This document shows, piece after piece, positions 26,708 through 34,961 of a DNA stretch of 64,000 nucleotides. Position numbers and translations under genes: made by a program. This DNA comes from UBA4416 sp035439445 (lineage in GTDB: Bacteria; Bacteroidota; Bacteroidia; B-17B0; Aurantibacillaceae): the NCBI GenBank assembly GCA_035439445.1, contig DAORKG010000016.1, positions 7,983-71,982 on the forward strand. The letters run 5' to 3'. Position 1 is the first letter of the stretch. Every line of letters starts with the position of its first letter. A model generated the notes under the pieces. That model was not told the origin of the DNA and searched no databases. It worked only from the letters and a program-made list of their open reading frames with translations.

Positions 26708-28839
26708 TATTTATTTCTTTCAATTAACTTTTCTAAAATATCAATAGCAGATACACTAATAACAGTACCAGGACCAAAAACGCCAGATACACCTGCTTTG
26801 TATAAGAAATCATAATCTTGCTGAGGTATAACACCACCTGCAATTACCATAATATCTTCTCTGCCATATTTCTTTAATTCTGCAATTACTTGAGGAATCA
26901 ATGTTTTATGTCCTGCTGCCAACGATGACACACCTAATATGTGTACGTCATTTTCAACAGCTTGTTTAGCTGCTTCTGCCGGAGTTTGAAATAATGGACC
27001 GATATCCACATCAAATCCCATATCGGCAAAACTTGTTGAGATTACTTTAGCGCCTCTATCATGTCCGTCTTGTCCCATTTTTGCAATCATAATACGCGGA
27101 CGACGACCATCCATTTCAGCAAATTTGTCGGCTAATTCTTTTGCTTTCAAAAAGTTTTTATCCATACTAATTTCTTTACTATAAACACCGGCAATACTTC
27201 TGATGTTTGCTTTATATCTTCCAAATACAACTTCTAGAGCGTAAGAGATTTCTCCTAAACTACATCGCACTCGAGCCGCATTAATAGATAATTCTAATAA
27301 ATTTCCTTTTCCAGTTTTAGCTGCTTCTGTTAATGCAGATAATGCAGCTTCTACTTCTTTAGGATTACGTTCAGCTTTTAATTTAGCTAAACGTTCAATT
27401 TGTTGAGATCTTACTTTTGCATTATCAACATCTAAAATATCGATGTTTGTTTTTTCGTTAGTTTGATATAAGTTAACACCAACAATTACATCTTTTCCTC
27501 CATCAATACGAGCTTGCTTGCGAGCTGCAGCTTCTTCAATACGCATTTTAGGAATTCCTGTTTCGATGGCTTTAGCCATACCGCCTAACTTTTCAACCTC
27601 TTCAATTAATTCCCATGCCTTATGTGCGAGTTCATGAGTTAAAGTTTCTACATAGTAAGAACCAGCCCAAGGGTCAACCACTTTACAAACATTAGTTTCG
27701 TTTTGTAAAAACAATTGTGTGTTACGAGCAATACGTGCACTAAAATCGGTTGGTAAAGCAATGGCTTCATCTAAGGCATTAGTATGTAAACTTTGTGTGT
27801 GTCCCATAGCAGCAGCTAAAGCCTCTACACAAGTACGTGCCACGTTATTAAATGGGTCTTGTTCTGTTAAACTCCAACCACTGGTTTGGCAATGAGTTCT
27901 TAATGCCATTGACTTAGCAGATTTTGGATTAAATTGTTTTACCAATTTAGCCCAAAGCATACGACCTGCACGCATTTTAGCAATTTCCATAAAATGGTTC
28001 ATACCAATTGCCCAGAAGAAAGATAAACGAGGTGCAAAGGCATCAATGTCTAATCCTGCTTTAATACCAGTTCTAATATATTCTAATCCATCAGCCAACG
28101 TGTATGCTAATTCAATATCAGCCGTTGCACCCGCTTCTTGCATGTGGTAACCACTGATAGAAATTGAATTAAACTTTGGCATTTTTTGAGACGTGAATTC
28201 AAAAATATCCGCAATGATTTTCATGGATTGCTCAGGTGGATAAATGTATGTGTTACGTACCATGAACTCTTTTAAAATATCATTTTGAATAGTCCCTGAT
28301 AATTTATCCATCGTAACACCTTGTTCTTCAGCAGCTACAATGTAGAAAGCTAAAATTGGTAATACAGCACCATTCATCGTCATACTCACACTCATTTGGT
28401 CGAGTGGAATTTGGTCGAATAATACTTTCATATCCAAAATAGAATCAATGGCCACACCCGCCTTACCAACATCACCAACCACACGTTCATGATCACTATC
28501 ATAACCACGGTGAGTCGCTAAGTCAAATGCAACTGACAACCCTTTTTGACCTGCCGCTAAATTACGACGGTAGAAAGCATTACTTTCTTCGGCTGTACTA
28601 AAACCTGCGTACTGACGAACTGTCCAAGGATTTTGAACATACATACTAGAGTAGGGGCCACGTAAAAACGGTGGTGTTCCTGCTCCAAAATTTAAGTGTT
28701 CAAAGTCTTTAGTATCTGCTAAAGTGTATGTTGAGTTTAATGTAATTTGTTCTGCAGTTGTAAACTTTTCTGTCGCTTCGACTCCGCTCAGAGTGACATT
28801 AGAACTTTTATATGATATGTTTGAAAAATCTTTTCTCAT
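26707..28839 (-). CDS. scpA: Methylmalonyl-CoA mutase, large subunit
   Basis: 710 residues, full length. The TIM-barrel domain has R-G-P-Y-S-S-M-Y near 60, R-T-H-C-Q-T-S-G-W-S near 315 and T-Q-S-L-H-T-N-A-L-D-E-A near 345. The C-terminal cobalamin domain carries the D-x-H-x-x-G motif (D-G-H-D-R-G) near residue 590, whose histidine binds cobalt, and S-L-A-A-G-H-K-T-L further on. The enzyme interconverts (R)-methylmalonyl-CoA and succinyl-CoA in propionate and branched-chain degradation. Residues 14-23 (N-V-T-L-S-G-V-E-A-T) are encoded by the dispersed repeat at 28774-28800, an insertion in the N-terminal arm. The small-subunit gene ends two bases upstream. Confidence 0.97.
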   Translation of the reverse strand: MRKDFSNISYKSSNVTLSGVEATEKFTTAEQITLNSTYTLADTKDFEHLNFGAGTPPFLRGPYSSMYVQNPWTVRQYAGFSTAEESNAFYRRNLAAGQKGLSVAFDLATHRGYDSDHERVVGDVGKAGVAIDSILDMKVLFDQIPLDQMSVSMTMNGAVLPILAFYIVAAEEQGVTMDKLSGTIQNDILKEFMVRNTYIYPPEQSMKIIADIFEFTSQKMPKFNSISISGYHMQEAGATADIELAYTLADGLEYIRTGIKAGLDIDAFAPRLSFFWAIGMNHFMEIAKMRAGRMLWAKLVKQFNPKSAKSMALRTHCQTSGWSLTEQDPFNNVARTCVEALAAAMGHTQSLHTNALDEAIALPTDFSARIARNTQLFLQNETNVCKVVDPWAGSYYVETLTHELAHKAWELIEEVEKLGGMAKAIETGIPKMRIEEAAARKQARIDGGKDVIVGVNLYQTNEKTNIDILDVDNAKVRSQQIERLAKLKAERNPKEVEAALSALTEAAKTGKGNLLELSINAARVRCSLGEISYALEVVFGRYKANIRSIAGVYSKEISMDKNFLKAKELADKFAEMDGRRPRIMIAKMGQDGHDRGAKVISTSFADMGFDVDIGPLFQTPAEAAKQAVENDVHILGVSSLAAGHKTLIPQVIAELKKYGREDIMVIAGGVIPQQDYDFLYKAGVSGVFGPGTVISVSAIDILEKLIERNK
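28774..28800. repeat. Dispersed repeat copy inside the mutase coding sequence
   Basis: The core TCGACTCCGCTC at 28778-28789, followed by AGAGTGACA, also occurs at 30159-30170 and inverted at 30123-30134. On the coding strand it is read in frame as N-V-T-L-S-G-V-E-A-T. Confidence 0.85.
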
Positions 28840-28841
28840 GA

Positions 28842-30101
28842 TTAATTTGCTAACTGTTGTTCTAAAGATTCACTCAAATTAATAGTTTTAATTCCTGACG
28901 AATGAATGGTGTTTTTTCTTTTTACAGATTTCACTTGTTCGTTTTTGTTTTGGAATTTATTTACACCTACTAAAACTAATTTACCTTCTTTAAATTGCTG
29001 AATTAATATTTCAGCATCTTTAGAAATAATATCTTGAATATAATTTGATTTTAAACATGCTAATAATCCACCTTTGGATTCAATTGTTTTAAATTGTTCC
29101 CAGGCTTTTTCACAAAGTGTTTCTGTTAAGCTCTCAATATAGTATGAACCGGCCGACATATCAGCAACCATATTTAAATAACTTTCGTCTTTTAAAATTA
29201 ATTGTTGGTTACGAGCCATACGAGAACTAAAATCATTTTGCGCATTAAACTCCACATCAAAAGGTAATACCACAATACTGTTTGCTCCACCAATAGAAGC
29301 ACTCATCGCTTCAGTAGTAGAACGTAACATGTTATTGTAACTATCAACCACACTTTTATTTATTAATGTGGTTTGAGCATGAATGTGAACTGTAGCTTTA
29401 ATATCGTATTGACTTAACAAGAAGTTAGTGAGTTTTCTTAAGGCTCTTAGTTTAGCAATTTCCATAAAGAAATCTCCACCAACAGAAACATTGATATGGA
29501 TTGTGTTAATGGATGAGGATTCTAGGGTTAAATATTCATTTAAATGAGCGATAGAAAAAGCTAATTCATTTACAGTGTTAGAGCCTGCTTCCTGATACAA
29601 ATTGGTATTGATGCAAATAGATGAGGAGTTATGTAATTCAACTTTTCCATCTAATGTTGCGTCACACTCTACAAAACAATTATCTCCTGTTGAAATAGAA
29701 CTTAAAAAAGTAGTTAATTCTTTTTCAAATTCAGGCTTTACCATAAACAAAGAATAAATGTGTTGTAGTAAAATGCCGTTTAATAAGGTAGAAAAATCTG
29801 TTTTTTGAGTGATATGAAACACCAAGCCCGAAGCACCATTTTGCAATGCATTTAAGGCTTGAGCATTGGCTGTTTTTGCATCTGATACAAACACATTCTC
29901 GCAAATTGCCCAATCGTTTTTTGCAAACAAAGGAGCAGGATTCGTATTTAAATGTTCTTTGGTGTAAAAAGGCTGAACATCAATTCCAGAGTTGGTTTTC
30001 CAAATCAATGTATTGAAATCAATTCCTTTTAAATCTTTTACTAGTTGCTCTTTCCATTGAGCAGCTGTTGTAGAAGTAAATTCGGTAAATAATTTTTGCA
30101 T
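28842..30101 (-). CDS. mutA: Methylmalonyl-CoA mutase, small subunit
   Basis: 419 residues. It resembles the mutase barrel: W-K-T-N-S-G-I-D-V-Q-P-F-Y in the N-terminal arm, S-M-x-x-S-I-G-G-A-N-S in place of the large-subunit catalytic segment, and a D-M-S-A-G-S-Y-Y-I-E-S-L-T-E substrate-side strand near 330. The D-x-H-x-x-G cobalamin motif is absent and the protein ends soon after the barrel, so it has lost the degenerate B12 domain of the longer (about 640-residue) small subunits. It should be the non-catalytic partner of the large subunit, which starts two bases downstream. No cobalamin riboswitch was seen in the 88-base leader. Confidence 0.92.
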   Translation of the reverse strand: MQKLFTEFTSTTAAQWKEQLVKDLKGIDFNTLIWKTNSGIDVQPFYTKEHLNTNPAPLFAKNDWAICENVFVSDAKTANAQALNALQNGASGLVFHITQKTDFSTLLNGILLQHIYSLFMVKPEFEKELTTFLSSISTGDNCFVECDATLDGKVELHNSSSICINTNLYQEAGSNTVNELAFSIAHLNEYLTLESSSINTIHINVSVGGDFFMEIAKLRALRKLTNFLLSQYDIKATVHIHAQTTLINKSVVDSYNNMLRSTTEAMSASIGGANSIVVLPFDVEFNAQNDFSSRMARNQQLILKDESYLNMVADMSAGSYYIESLTETLCEKAWEQFKTIESKGGLLACLKSNYIQDIISKDAEILIQQFKEGKLVLVGVNKFQNKNEQVKSVKRKNTIHSSGIKTINLSESLEQQLAN

Positions 30102-30113
30102 TGTATTATTATT

Positions 30114-30180
30114 GGTCAGTTCGAGCGGAGTCGAGAACTAGACAGTAACATTAGCATTTCGACTCCGCTCAGCGCGACAA
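30114..30180. repeat. Inverted pair of dispersed repeats upstream of the mutase operon
   Basis: G-A-G-C-G-G-A-G-T-C-G-A at 30123-30134 pairs with TCGACTCCGCTC at 30159-30170, giving a 12-base stem with a 24-base loop. The flanking GTC and GAC extend the similarity imperfectly. No T run follows on the minus strand, so it is not a standard terminator. It fills most of the gap between 30101 and 30190. Confidence 0.85.
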
Positions 30181-30189
30181 GCTAATTGA

Positions 30190-30714
30190 TTAAAAATTTT
30201 GAGCTATTTCCTTTTTGATATAATCTATCGCAACTTCGCTAGGTAATTTTTTACCTAGATTAGAACAGATATTTAAAATCATCATGGCTAATTCCGAGCT
30301 GTTAGCATCCGGTGCTACTTTTGAAGATGAAATGTTGATTAACTGAATCATTTCTTCTTTAGATGTTTTTACCAATTCCCAAGCTCCAGCAGATAAATAA
30401 ATTTGCTGAGACAAATTGTGCTCGTACTCTGATTTGATAGATGCAACCAATTCTTGATGTAATTGGCGAGCAGACATGTTATTTCTGTTAACACGAACCA
30501 CCAAACTATTTGGATTAATTCGCTCTAAGAAAATAACAATACGCTCGTAAGCTTGAATTTTTAATGGAGTGATAGTTCCTTGAGCTGATTTTTTTAATTC
30601 ATGTTCACGTCTTTTTTGGTCATTATCCAAAAAACGTTTTACCAAAAAATAGGCCGCTGCAAAAACAGCTCCGGCAGGAATTAAGATTTTTAAAATTTCA
30701 ACTAGTGCGTTCAT
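30190..30714 (-). CDS. Conserved membrane-anchored protein of unknown function
   Basis: 174 residues. An N-terminal membrane segment (about 8-26) is followed by a charged D-N-D-Q-K-R-R-E-H-E stretch and a helical soluble domain with no cysteines except one. The order suggests a single-pass inner-membrane protein with a cytoplasmic helical domain. It resembles a family common in Bacteroidota (I believe DUF7935), but no function is known to me. It is upstream of the mutase operon on the same strand, separated by the inverted repeat. Confidence 0.7.
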   Translation of the reverse strand: MNALVEILKILIPAGAVFAAAYFLVKRFLDNDQKRREHELKKSAQGTITPLKIQAYERIVIFLERINPNSLVVRVNRNNMSARQLHQELVASIKSEYEHNLSQQIYLSAGAWELVKTSKEEMIQLINISSSKVAPDANSSELAMMILNICSNLGKKLPSEVAIDYIKKEIAQNF

Positions 30715-30791
30715 AGTGGTTTAGTTTTAGAGTTTCTAATATCGGGATTTTTACTGTATAATTCTTAATTTGTGAAAAAATACAACAAATT

Positions 30792-31133
30792 TTAACCCCC
30801 GGCTTTTTTGGCTTTGTAGTTCGCTTTGGTCAGTAGGTCTAATAGTTTATCGCGGTTATCTCCCTGAATCAAAATATTACCGTCTTTTGCGTTTCCTCCA
30901 ACCCCACATTTTTGTTTAAGTGTTTTTGCCAAATCATTTAAATCATCTTCAGTTCCTACAAAACCACTAATACGAGTTACCATTTTACCACCTCCAATTC
31001 GGTCTAAAAACAATTTTAAATTTTGTTGTTGAGGAGGTAAAGTTTCTTGCACTTCATCTTCCTCGTTTTGATAACTAAAGTTTGGGTTTGTAGAATAAAC
31101 CACATTTATTCTTTTTTTGTCTTTCTTACTCAT
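30792..31133 (-). CDS. SUI1/eIF1-family translation factor (YciH-like)
   Basis: 113 residues: a charged 35-residue N-terminus, then a SUI1 fold with the phrases V-T-R-I-S-G-F-V-G-T, L-A-K-T-L-K-Q-K-C-G-V-G-G and I-L-I-Q-G-D-N-R-D-K. In E. coli the homologue YciH influences start-codon fidelity; archaeal and eukaryotic homologues are aIF1/eIF1. A role in translation initiation is likely, though not essential in bacteria. The TPR gene stop overlaps its ATG by four bases (ATGA), so both are probably on one mRNA. Confidence 0.9.
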   Translation of the reverse strand: MSKKDKKRINVVYSTNPNFSYQNEEDEVQETLPPQQQNLKLFLDRIGGGKMVTRISGFVGTEDDLNDLAKTLKQKCGVGGNAKDGNILIQGDNRDKLLDLLTKANYKAKKAGG

Positions 31134-32218
31134 CTTTTATAGCGAATTAAAAATAATGGAATACCAACTAACATAATCATGCATGAAATTAATAACCATA
31201 GGTTATGTAGTTGATGATTGTTTGTAGGTTCTGTTTTGATCGTTTCTTTCTTGTCTGAAAAATCTATGTCAATAGTGGTTTTCTCGAGGCTTTGGATGCT
31301 GTCTTTTAAAGCATAATGTTTTTTGAGCCAAATGTTCGCCTGCTCATAATTTTGTTGAGCCTCAAAAAATAAGGAGCGTGTATGATATAGTTCCAATAAG
31401 GCTTCGGTATAATCATATTTAGTGCAAATTTCGTCAGCTAACGAAATATAGTTGGCCGCTTGGTTAAAGTTTTTCTGCATAACATATACCAAAGCAATAT
31501 TGTTGTAACTGTCTGCTAATTCAAATTCATTGTCAATAAGCTGTCTAATTTTTAAACCTTCTTCTAAATAGAGTAGGGCACTGTCTAATTTATTTTGTTC
31601 TCTTAATATGGTGCCAATGTTGTTGTAACAAGAAGCAATTAATTCATTTTCTCCTATGTTGTTTGCGTAGGTCATAGCTTCTTCAAATTGTTTAATAGCT
31701 GCATTGTATTGTTTTTGATTGTATTTTAAAACACCCAAATTAATTAAGCTTCTCACAATATGAAGTGTATTTCCTGTTTTGTTGTAGGCTTGAAGAGCTT
31801 GTAAATAGGATTGTTCTGCTAATTGAAGATAATTAATGTCGCTATAAATATTTCCTAAATTGGTTTGATTTATGGCAATTCCGGTTTCGTTTTGGATGGA
31901 TTCATTTAATGCTAAAGCTTGTTTTTGATAATGTAGCGCTTTCGTAAAATTTCCCTTTTTGTAATACAATACGCCCAATAAATTGTAAGCTTTTGCTATA
32001 TGTTTGGGTGAATTTGTTTTTAAAGCTTCCTGTTCGCAAGCTTTAGCAAATTCGTAACTCATTTCAGGATCATTGTTTCTGATATCAAAACCTACTTTAT
32101 ATAATTGATTCACTTTTTCGGTGTCGTTTTCAATTTGTTGAGTTTGATATAGTAAAGAATCGTTTACCTGCGAAAAGCTTGTAAAAACTAGTAAAACGAA
32201 TATGAAAACTAACTTCAT
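31130..32218 (-). CDS. Secreted/membrane-anchored tetratricopeptide-repeat protein
   Basis: 362 residues. A short signal peptide (L-V-F-I-F-V-L-L-V-F-T-S-F-S) is followed by about six TPR units, with the recurrent A-x-x-x-Y-x-x-A pattern: A-K-A-Y-N-L-L-G-V-L-Y near 62 and related units up to about 280. A hydrophobic segment (W-L-L-I-S-C-M-I-M-L-V-G-I-P) and R-Y-K-R end the protein, so it is anchored at the C-terminus with the TPR domain outside the cytoplasm. TPR arrays bind other proteins. This layout resembles the sensor half of Bacteroidota TPR kinases, but there is no kinase domain. Confidence 0.85.
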   Translation of the reverse strand: MKLVFIFVLLVFTSFSQVNDSLLYQTQQIENDTEKVNQLYKVGFDIRNNDPEMSYEFAKACEQEALKTNSPKHIAKAYNLLGVLYYKKGNFTKALHYQKQALALNESIQNETGIAINQTNLGNIYSDINYLQLAEQSYLQALQAYNKTGNTLHIVRSLINLGVLKYNQKQYNAAIKQFEEAMTYANNIGENELIASCYNNIGTILREQNKLDSALLYLEEGLKIRQLIDNEFELADSYNNIALVYVMQKNFNQAANYISLADEICTKYDYTEALLELYHTRSLFFEAQQNYEQANIWLKKHYALKDSIQSLEKTTIDIDFSDKKETIKTEPTNNHQLHNLWLLISCMIMLVGIPLFLIRYKR

Positions 32219-32271
32219 TATTTACTGTAAATATAATTTGTTTTTATTTAATTTAGAGCCAAATTCTTGTT

Positions 32272-33990
32272 ATGATTCACTATAAATTATATCTAAAAAA
32301 TCCTAGTTCTCATTATATATATATTGATTTAACAATCGATAATATCAATACTCCAACTTTAGAATTGCAATTGCCTGCTTGGCGTCCCGGACGTTATGAA
32401 TTAGGTAATTTTGCTAAAAACGTAAAGCGAGTAGATGCGTTCGATGAAAATGAAAAGCCATTATCTTATCTAAAATCAACTAAAGATTTATGGGTGGTAG
32501 AAACCAATGGTGCTAAAAAAGTAAAAGTAACTTATAGTTACCATACTACAGAGATTAATGCTGGTAATTGCTATGCCGATGATACACAATTATATGTAAA
32601 TCCTGTGCATTTGTGTATGTATGTTCCTAATAGAGTAAACGAAGAACATACAGTTGAGTTAGAAATTCCTGATACTTATAAAATAGCTACATCTTTAAAA
32701 ACCAACGGGAAAGTTTTAACAGCAGAATCTTTTGATGAATTGGCAGATAGCCCAATTATGGCAAGTGCTAATTTACAATCCGATTTTTATATAGTTAATA
32801 ACATTAAGTTTTGGTTGCATTTTGTGGGTGAGTGTAAGCCTGATTTTGAAAAAATCAAAATCGATTTTACAAAGTTCACCCAAACTTCTTTGAGCTTTTG
32901 GGGAGGTTTTCCTGTGACGGAATATCATTTCCTGTTTCAAATTTTACCATTTAAATTTTATCATGGTGTAGAGCATCAAAAATCAACGGTTATTGCAATA
33001 GGGCCAGGATATAATGTCAATAAAGGAAAAACCTACGAAGATATTTTAGGGGTTTCTTGTCACGAATTATTTCATACTTGGAATATCAAATACATTCGCC
33101 CGGTTGAAATGTTACCTTATGATTTTACGAAAGAAAATTATGCTCGTACTGGTTATGTATATGAAGGTTTTACAACTTATTACGGAGATTTATTATTGTT
33201 AACCAGTGGCGTATTTAATACTCAAGAATATTTTGATACTTTAGAAGAACGTTTAACTAAGCATTTTCATAATTACGGACGATTTAATTTGTCGGTAGCT
33301 CATTCGAGTTGGGATACATGGTTAGATGGTTATGTTCCGGGAGCACCATATCGTAAAACGTCTATATATGATGAAGGAAATTTAATTGCTTTGATGCTTG
33401 ATGTTCAGATAATGAAGCATACCAATAATCAAAAAGGCTTAAGTCATGTTTGCAGAGAGTTGTATAATGAGTTTGGTAAGAAAAACAAAGGATATTCAGA
33501 GCAAGATATAATAGCTACCTGTGAGAAAATGGCAGGTGTATCGTTGAAAGATTTCTTTGATAAATACGTTTATGGTACCGAAGATTTTGATGTGCCATTA
33601 ACAGGATGTTTTAATTATTTAGAAATTGATTTTGTAAAAACACCAAGTGCAGTTTTAAGTGAATCTGCTTACGGATTTAAAACCCTTGATTTTGGTCTGA
33701 ACAGAAAGGTCTCATTAATAGTCCCCTACTCTCCAAGTTGGAAAGCGGGATTAAGTATTGGCGACGAGATTATAGCAGTAAATGGTTACACTTTAAGAAA
33801 TGATTTTAATGATTGGATGACTTATTTTAAAGATTCAGAAATTGAATTAACAGTTTCTTCAAATCAACAATTAAAGCAATTAAAGCTTGTAAAAAACTCA
33901 AAACCAGTTACTTATTTTGATTCACTGAAATTAAAACAACAAACTGAAGTTTCTAGCAATTTCTCTAAATGGTTAAAGTTAAATTCATAG
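32272..33990 (+). CDS. M61-family glycyl aminopeptidase-like protease with PDZ domain
   Basis: 572 residues. The N-terminal half is a beta-rich domain (W-R-P-G-R-Y near 37). The zinc site is H-E-L-F-H at 264-268 with the third ligand Glu298 in Y-E-G-F-T-T-Y-Y-G. A PDZ-like domain (S-W-K-A-G-L-S-I-G-D-E-I near 495-506) occupies the C-terminal part. M61 enzymes are broad aminopeptidases with preference for glycine and alanine. No signal peptide is evident, so it is probably cytoplasmic, unlike many relatives. It is divergent from the TPR gene. Confidence 0.92.
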   Translation: MIHYKLYLKNPSSHYIYIDLTIDNINTPTLELQLPAWRPGRYELGNFAKNVKRVDAFDENEKPLSYLKSTKDLWVVETNGAKKVKVTYSYHTTEINAGNCYADDTQLYVNPVHLCMYVPNRVNEEHTVELEIPDTYKIATSLKTNGKVLTAESFDELADSPIMASANLQSDFYIVNNIKFWLHFVGECKPDFEKIKIDFTKFTQTSLSFWGGFPVTEYHFLFQILPFKFYHGVEHQKSTVIAIGPGYNVNKGKTYEDILGVSCHELFHTWNIKYIRPVEMLPYDFTKENYARTGYVYEGFTTYYGDLLLLTSGVFNTQEYFDTLEERLTKHFHNYGRFNLSVAHSSWDTWLDGYVPGAPYRKTSIYDEGNLIALMLDVQIMKHTNNQKGLSHVCRELYNEFGKKNKGYSEQDIIATCEKMAGVSLKDFFDKYVYGTEDFDVPLTGCFNYLEIDFVKTPSAVLSESAYGFKTLDFGLNRKVSLIVPYSPSWKAGLSIGDEIIAVNGYTLRNDFNDWMTYFKDSEIELTVSSNQQLKQLKLVKNSKPVTYFDSLKLKQQTEVSSNFSKWLKLNS

Positions 33991-34035
33991 ACGAATTTTG
34001 TTTTTCCTTATACGAATTGGGTTAATTATTAGATG

Positions 34036-34064
34036 TTTGTTAATAACTAAAGCCGTTAAATTTG
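34036..34064 (+). promoter_or_regulatory. Promoter for the small-membrane-protein cluster
   Basis: TTTG at 34036-34039 is followed after 17 bases by TAAATTTG at 34057-34064, which matches TAnnTTTG. The spacer is slightly short. A 64-base leader precedes the ATG at 34129. Confidence 0.5.
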
Positions 34065-34128
34065 GTTAAAGTCCAAAATTGTTCTTTTTTTGTATAAACA
34101 ATAAATATTAACTAAAAACAAAAACATT

Positions 34129-34506
34129 ATGGAAGAAACAACGACAACAAATTCAAAAGCAGGTAAAGGTTTAGGTATAGCAGGTTTAGTTTTAGGTATT
34201 TTAGCTGCTGTAGTATCTTTTGTACCATGCTTAGGTATGTACGCTATGTTCCCAGGAATTATCGGTTTAGTATTATCTATTATTAGCATTGTTCAAGCTA
34301 ACAAAGCTGGAGCTGCAAAAGGTATGGCTATTGCCGGATTAGTTTGTTCTTTAGTAGGTATTGCAATTGCAGGATGGCAATATTCTAAATTAAAAGCTGT
34401 AGGTGAAGAATTGAAAGAGACTTTAGAAAATATTGATACAGCTAAATTAAGACAAGAAATGGAATCAGCTATTCAGCAAGTTGCTGATTCTTTAGAACAA
34501 CACTAA
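34129..34506 (+). CDS. DUF4190-family small membrane protein
   Basis: 125 residues. Glycine/alanine-rich hydrophobic segments at about 19-45 and 65-85 (G-I-A-G-L-V-L-G-I-L-A and K-G-M-A-I-A-G-L-V-C-S) match DUF4190, whose two helices each begin with an A-x-A-G-L-V-L-G phrase. The C-terminal 40 residues are soluble and acidic (L-K-E-T-L-E-N-I-D). Function unknown. It opens the group of four small membrane proteins. Its natural transcript end is probably the terminator at 34563-34597, which lies inside the next gene. Confidence 0.82.
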   Translation: MEETTTTNSKAGKGLGIAGLVLGILAAVVSFVPCLGMYAMFPGIIGLVLSIISIVQANKAGAAKGMAIAGLVCSLVGIAIAGWQYSKLKAVGEELKETLENIDTAKLRQEMESAIQQVADSLEQH

Positions 34507-34509
34507 GAA

Positions 34510-34896
34510 ATGAACCACAAAAATAATGCTTACTTCATAGTAAACTTCATTTTTGTAATTTTAATAGGAATAGCCTTAGGCTATTCCTATTTTTTTTATC
34601 CAAATAATCACCCAATTGGTTGTATTGTTAAAGAGATGACCGGTAAAAATTGTTCTACTTGTGGTTTTTCAAGGGCATTTTCGTCATTTACGCATTTTCA
34701 TTTTTTAGAGGGTAAAGAGTTTAATAAAAATGCTTTTGGATGTTATTTGTTTTTTGTATTTCAATTTTTTTTAAGGCTATTTCTTTTGTTATATTCTGTT
34801 TATCAAAAAAAAACAATTTCAGAACGATTTAAATTTTTGGAAATTTTGATTACAGTTGTTTTTTTCTTGATAGTTTTTGTCCCTTTGTTGCTATAA
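34510..34896 (+). CDS. DUF2752-family membrane protein
   Basis: 128 residues. Three hydrophobic segments (about 9-27, 76-97, 107-127) and the family signature G-K-N-C-S-T-C-G-F-S-R-A near residue 45-56, a C-x-x-C-G-x-x-R arrangement, support DUF2752. The start is three bases after the DUF4190 stop, so translation is coupled. The first membrane helix is encoded by the perfect hairpin plus T run at 34563-34597. Function unknown; the paired cysteines could bind metal or form a redox pair. Confidence 0.8.
   Translation: MNHKNNAYFIVNFIFVILIGIALGYSYFFYPNNHPIGCIVKEMTGKNCSTCGFSRAFSSFTHFHFLEGKEFNKNAFGCYLFFVFQFFLRLFLLLYSVYQKKTISERFKFLEILITVVFFLIVFVPLLL
34563..34597 (+). terminator. Intrinsic terminator inside the DUF2752 coding sequence
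   Basis: AATAGGAATAGCC at 34563-34575 pairs perfectly with 34579-34591 across a three-base loop (TTA), and an uninterrupted T run covers 34590-34597. It starts 57 bases after the DUF4190 stop and lies within codons 18-30 of DUF2752. Confidence 0.85.
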
Positions 34897-34961
34897 TATA
34901 TAAAAGTATTATTTGAGTTTATGTTTATAATTAATACTTTTAAATTTTAAATTTTATAAAT

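Noticed and set aside
30102..30189. Cobalamin riboswitch before the mutase operon
   Set aside because: The gap is only 88 bases and holds the inverted repeat; no B12-box-like sequence was seen.
34902..34941. Hairpin between DUF2752 and the paralogues
   Set aside because: The stem is entirely AT-rich with a 20-base loop and no proper T run, too weak to call.
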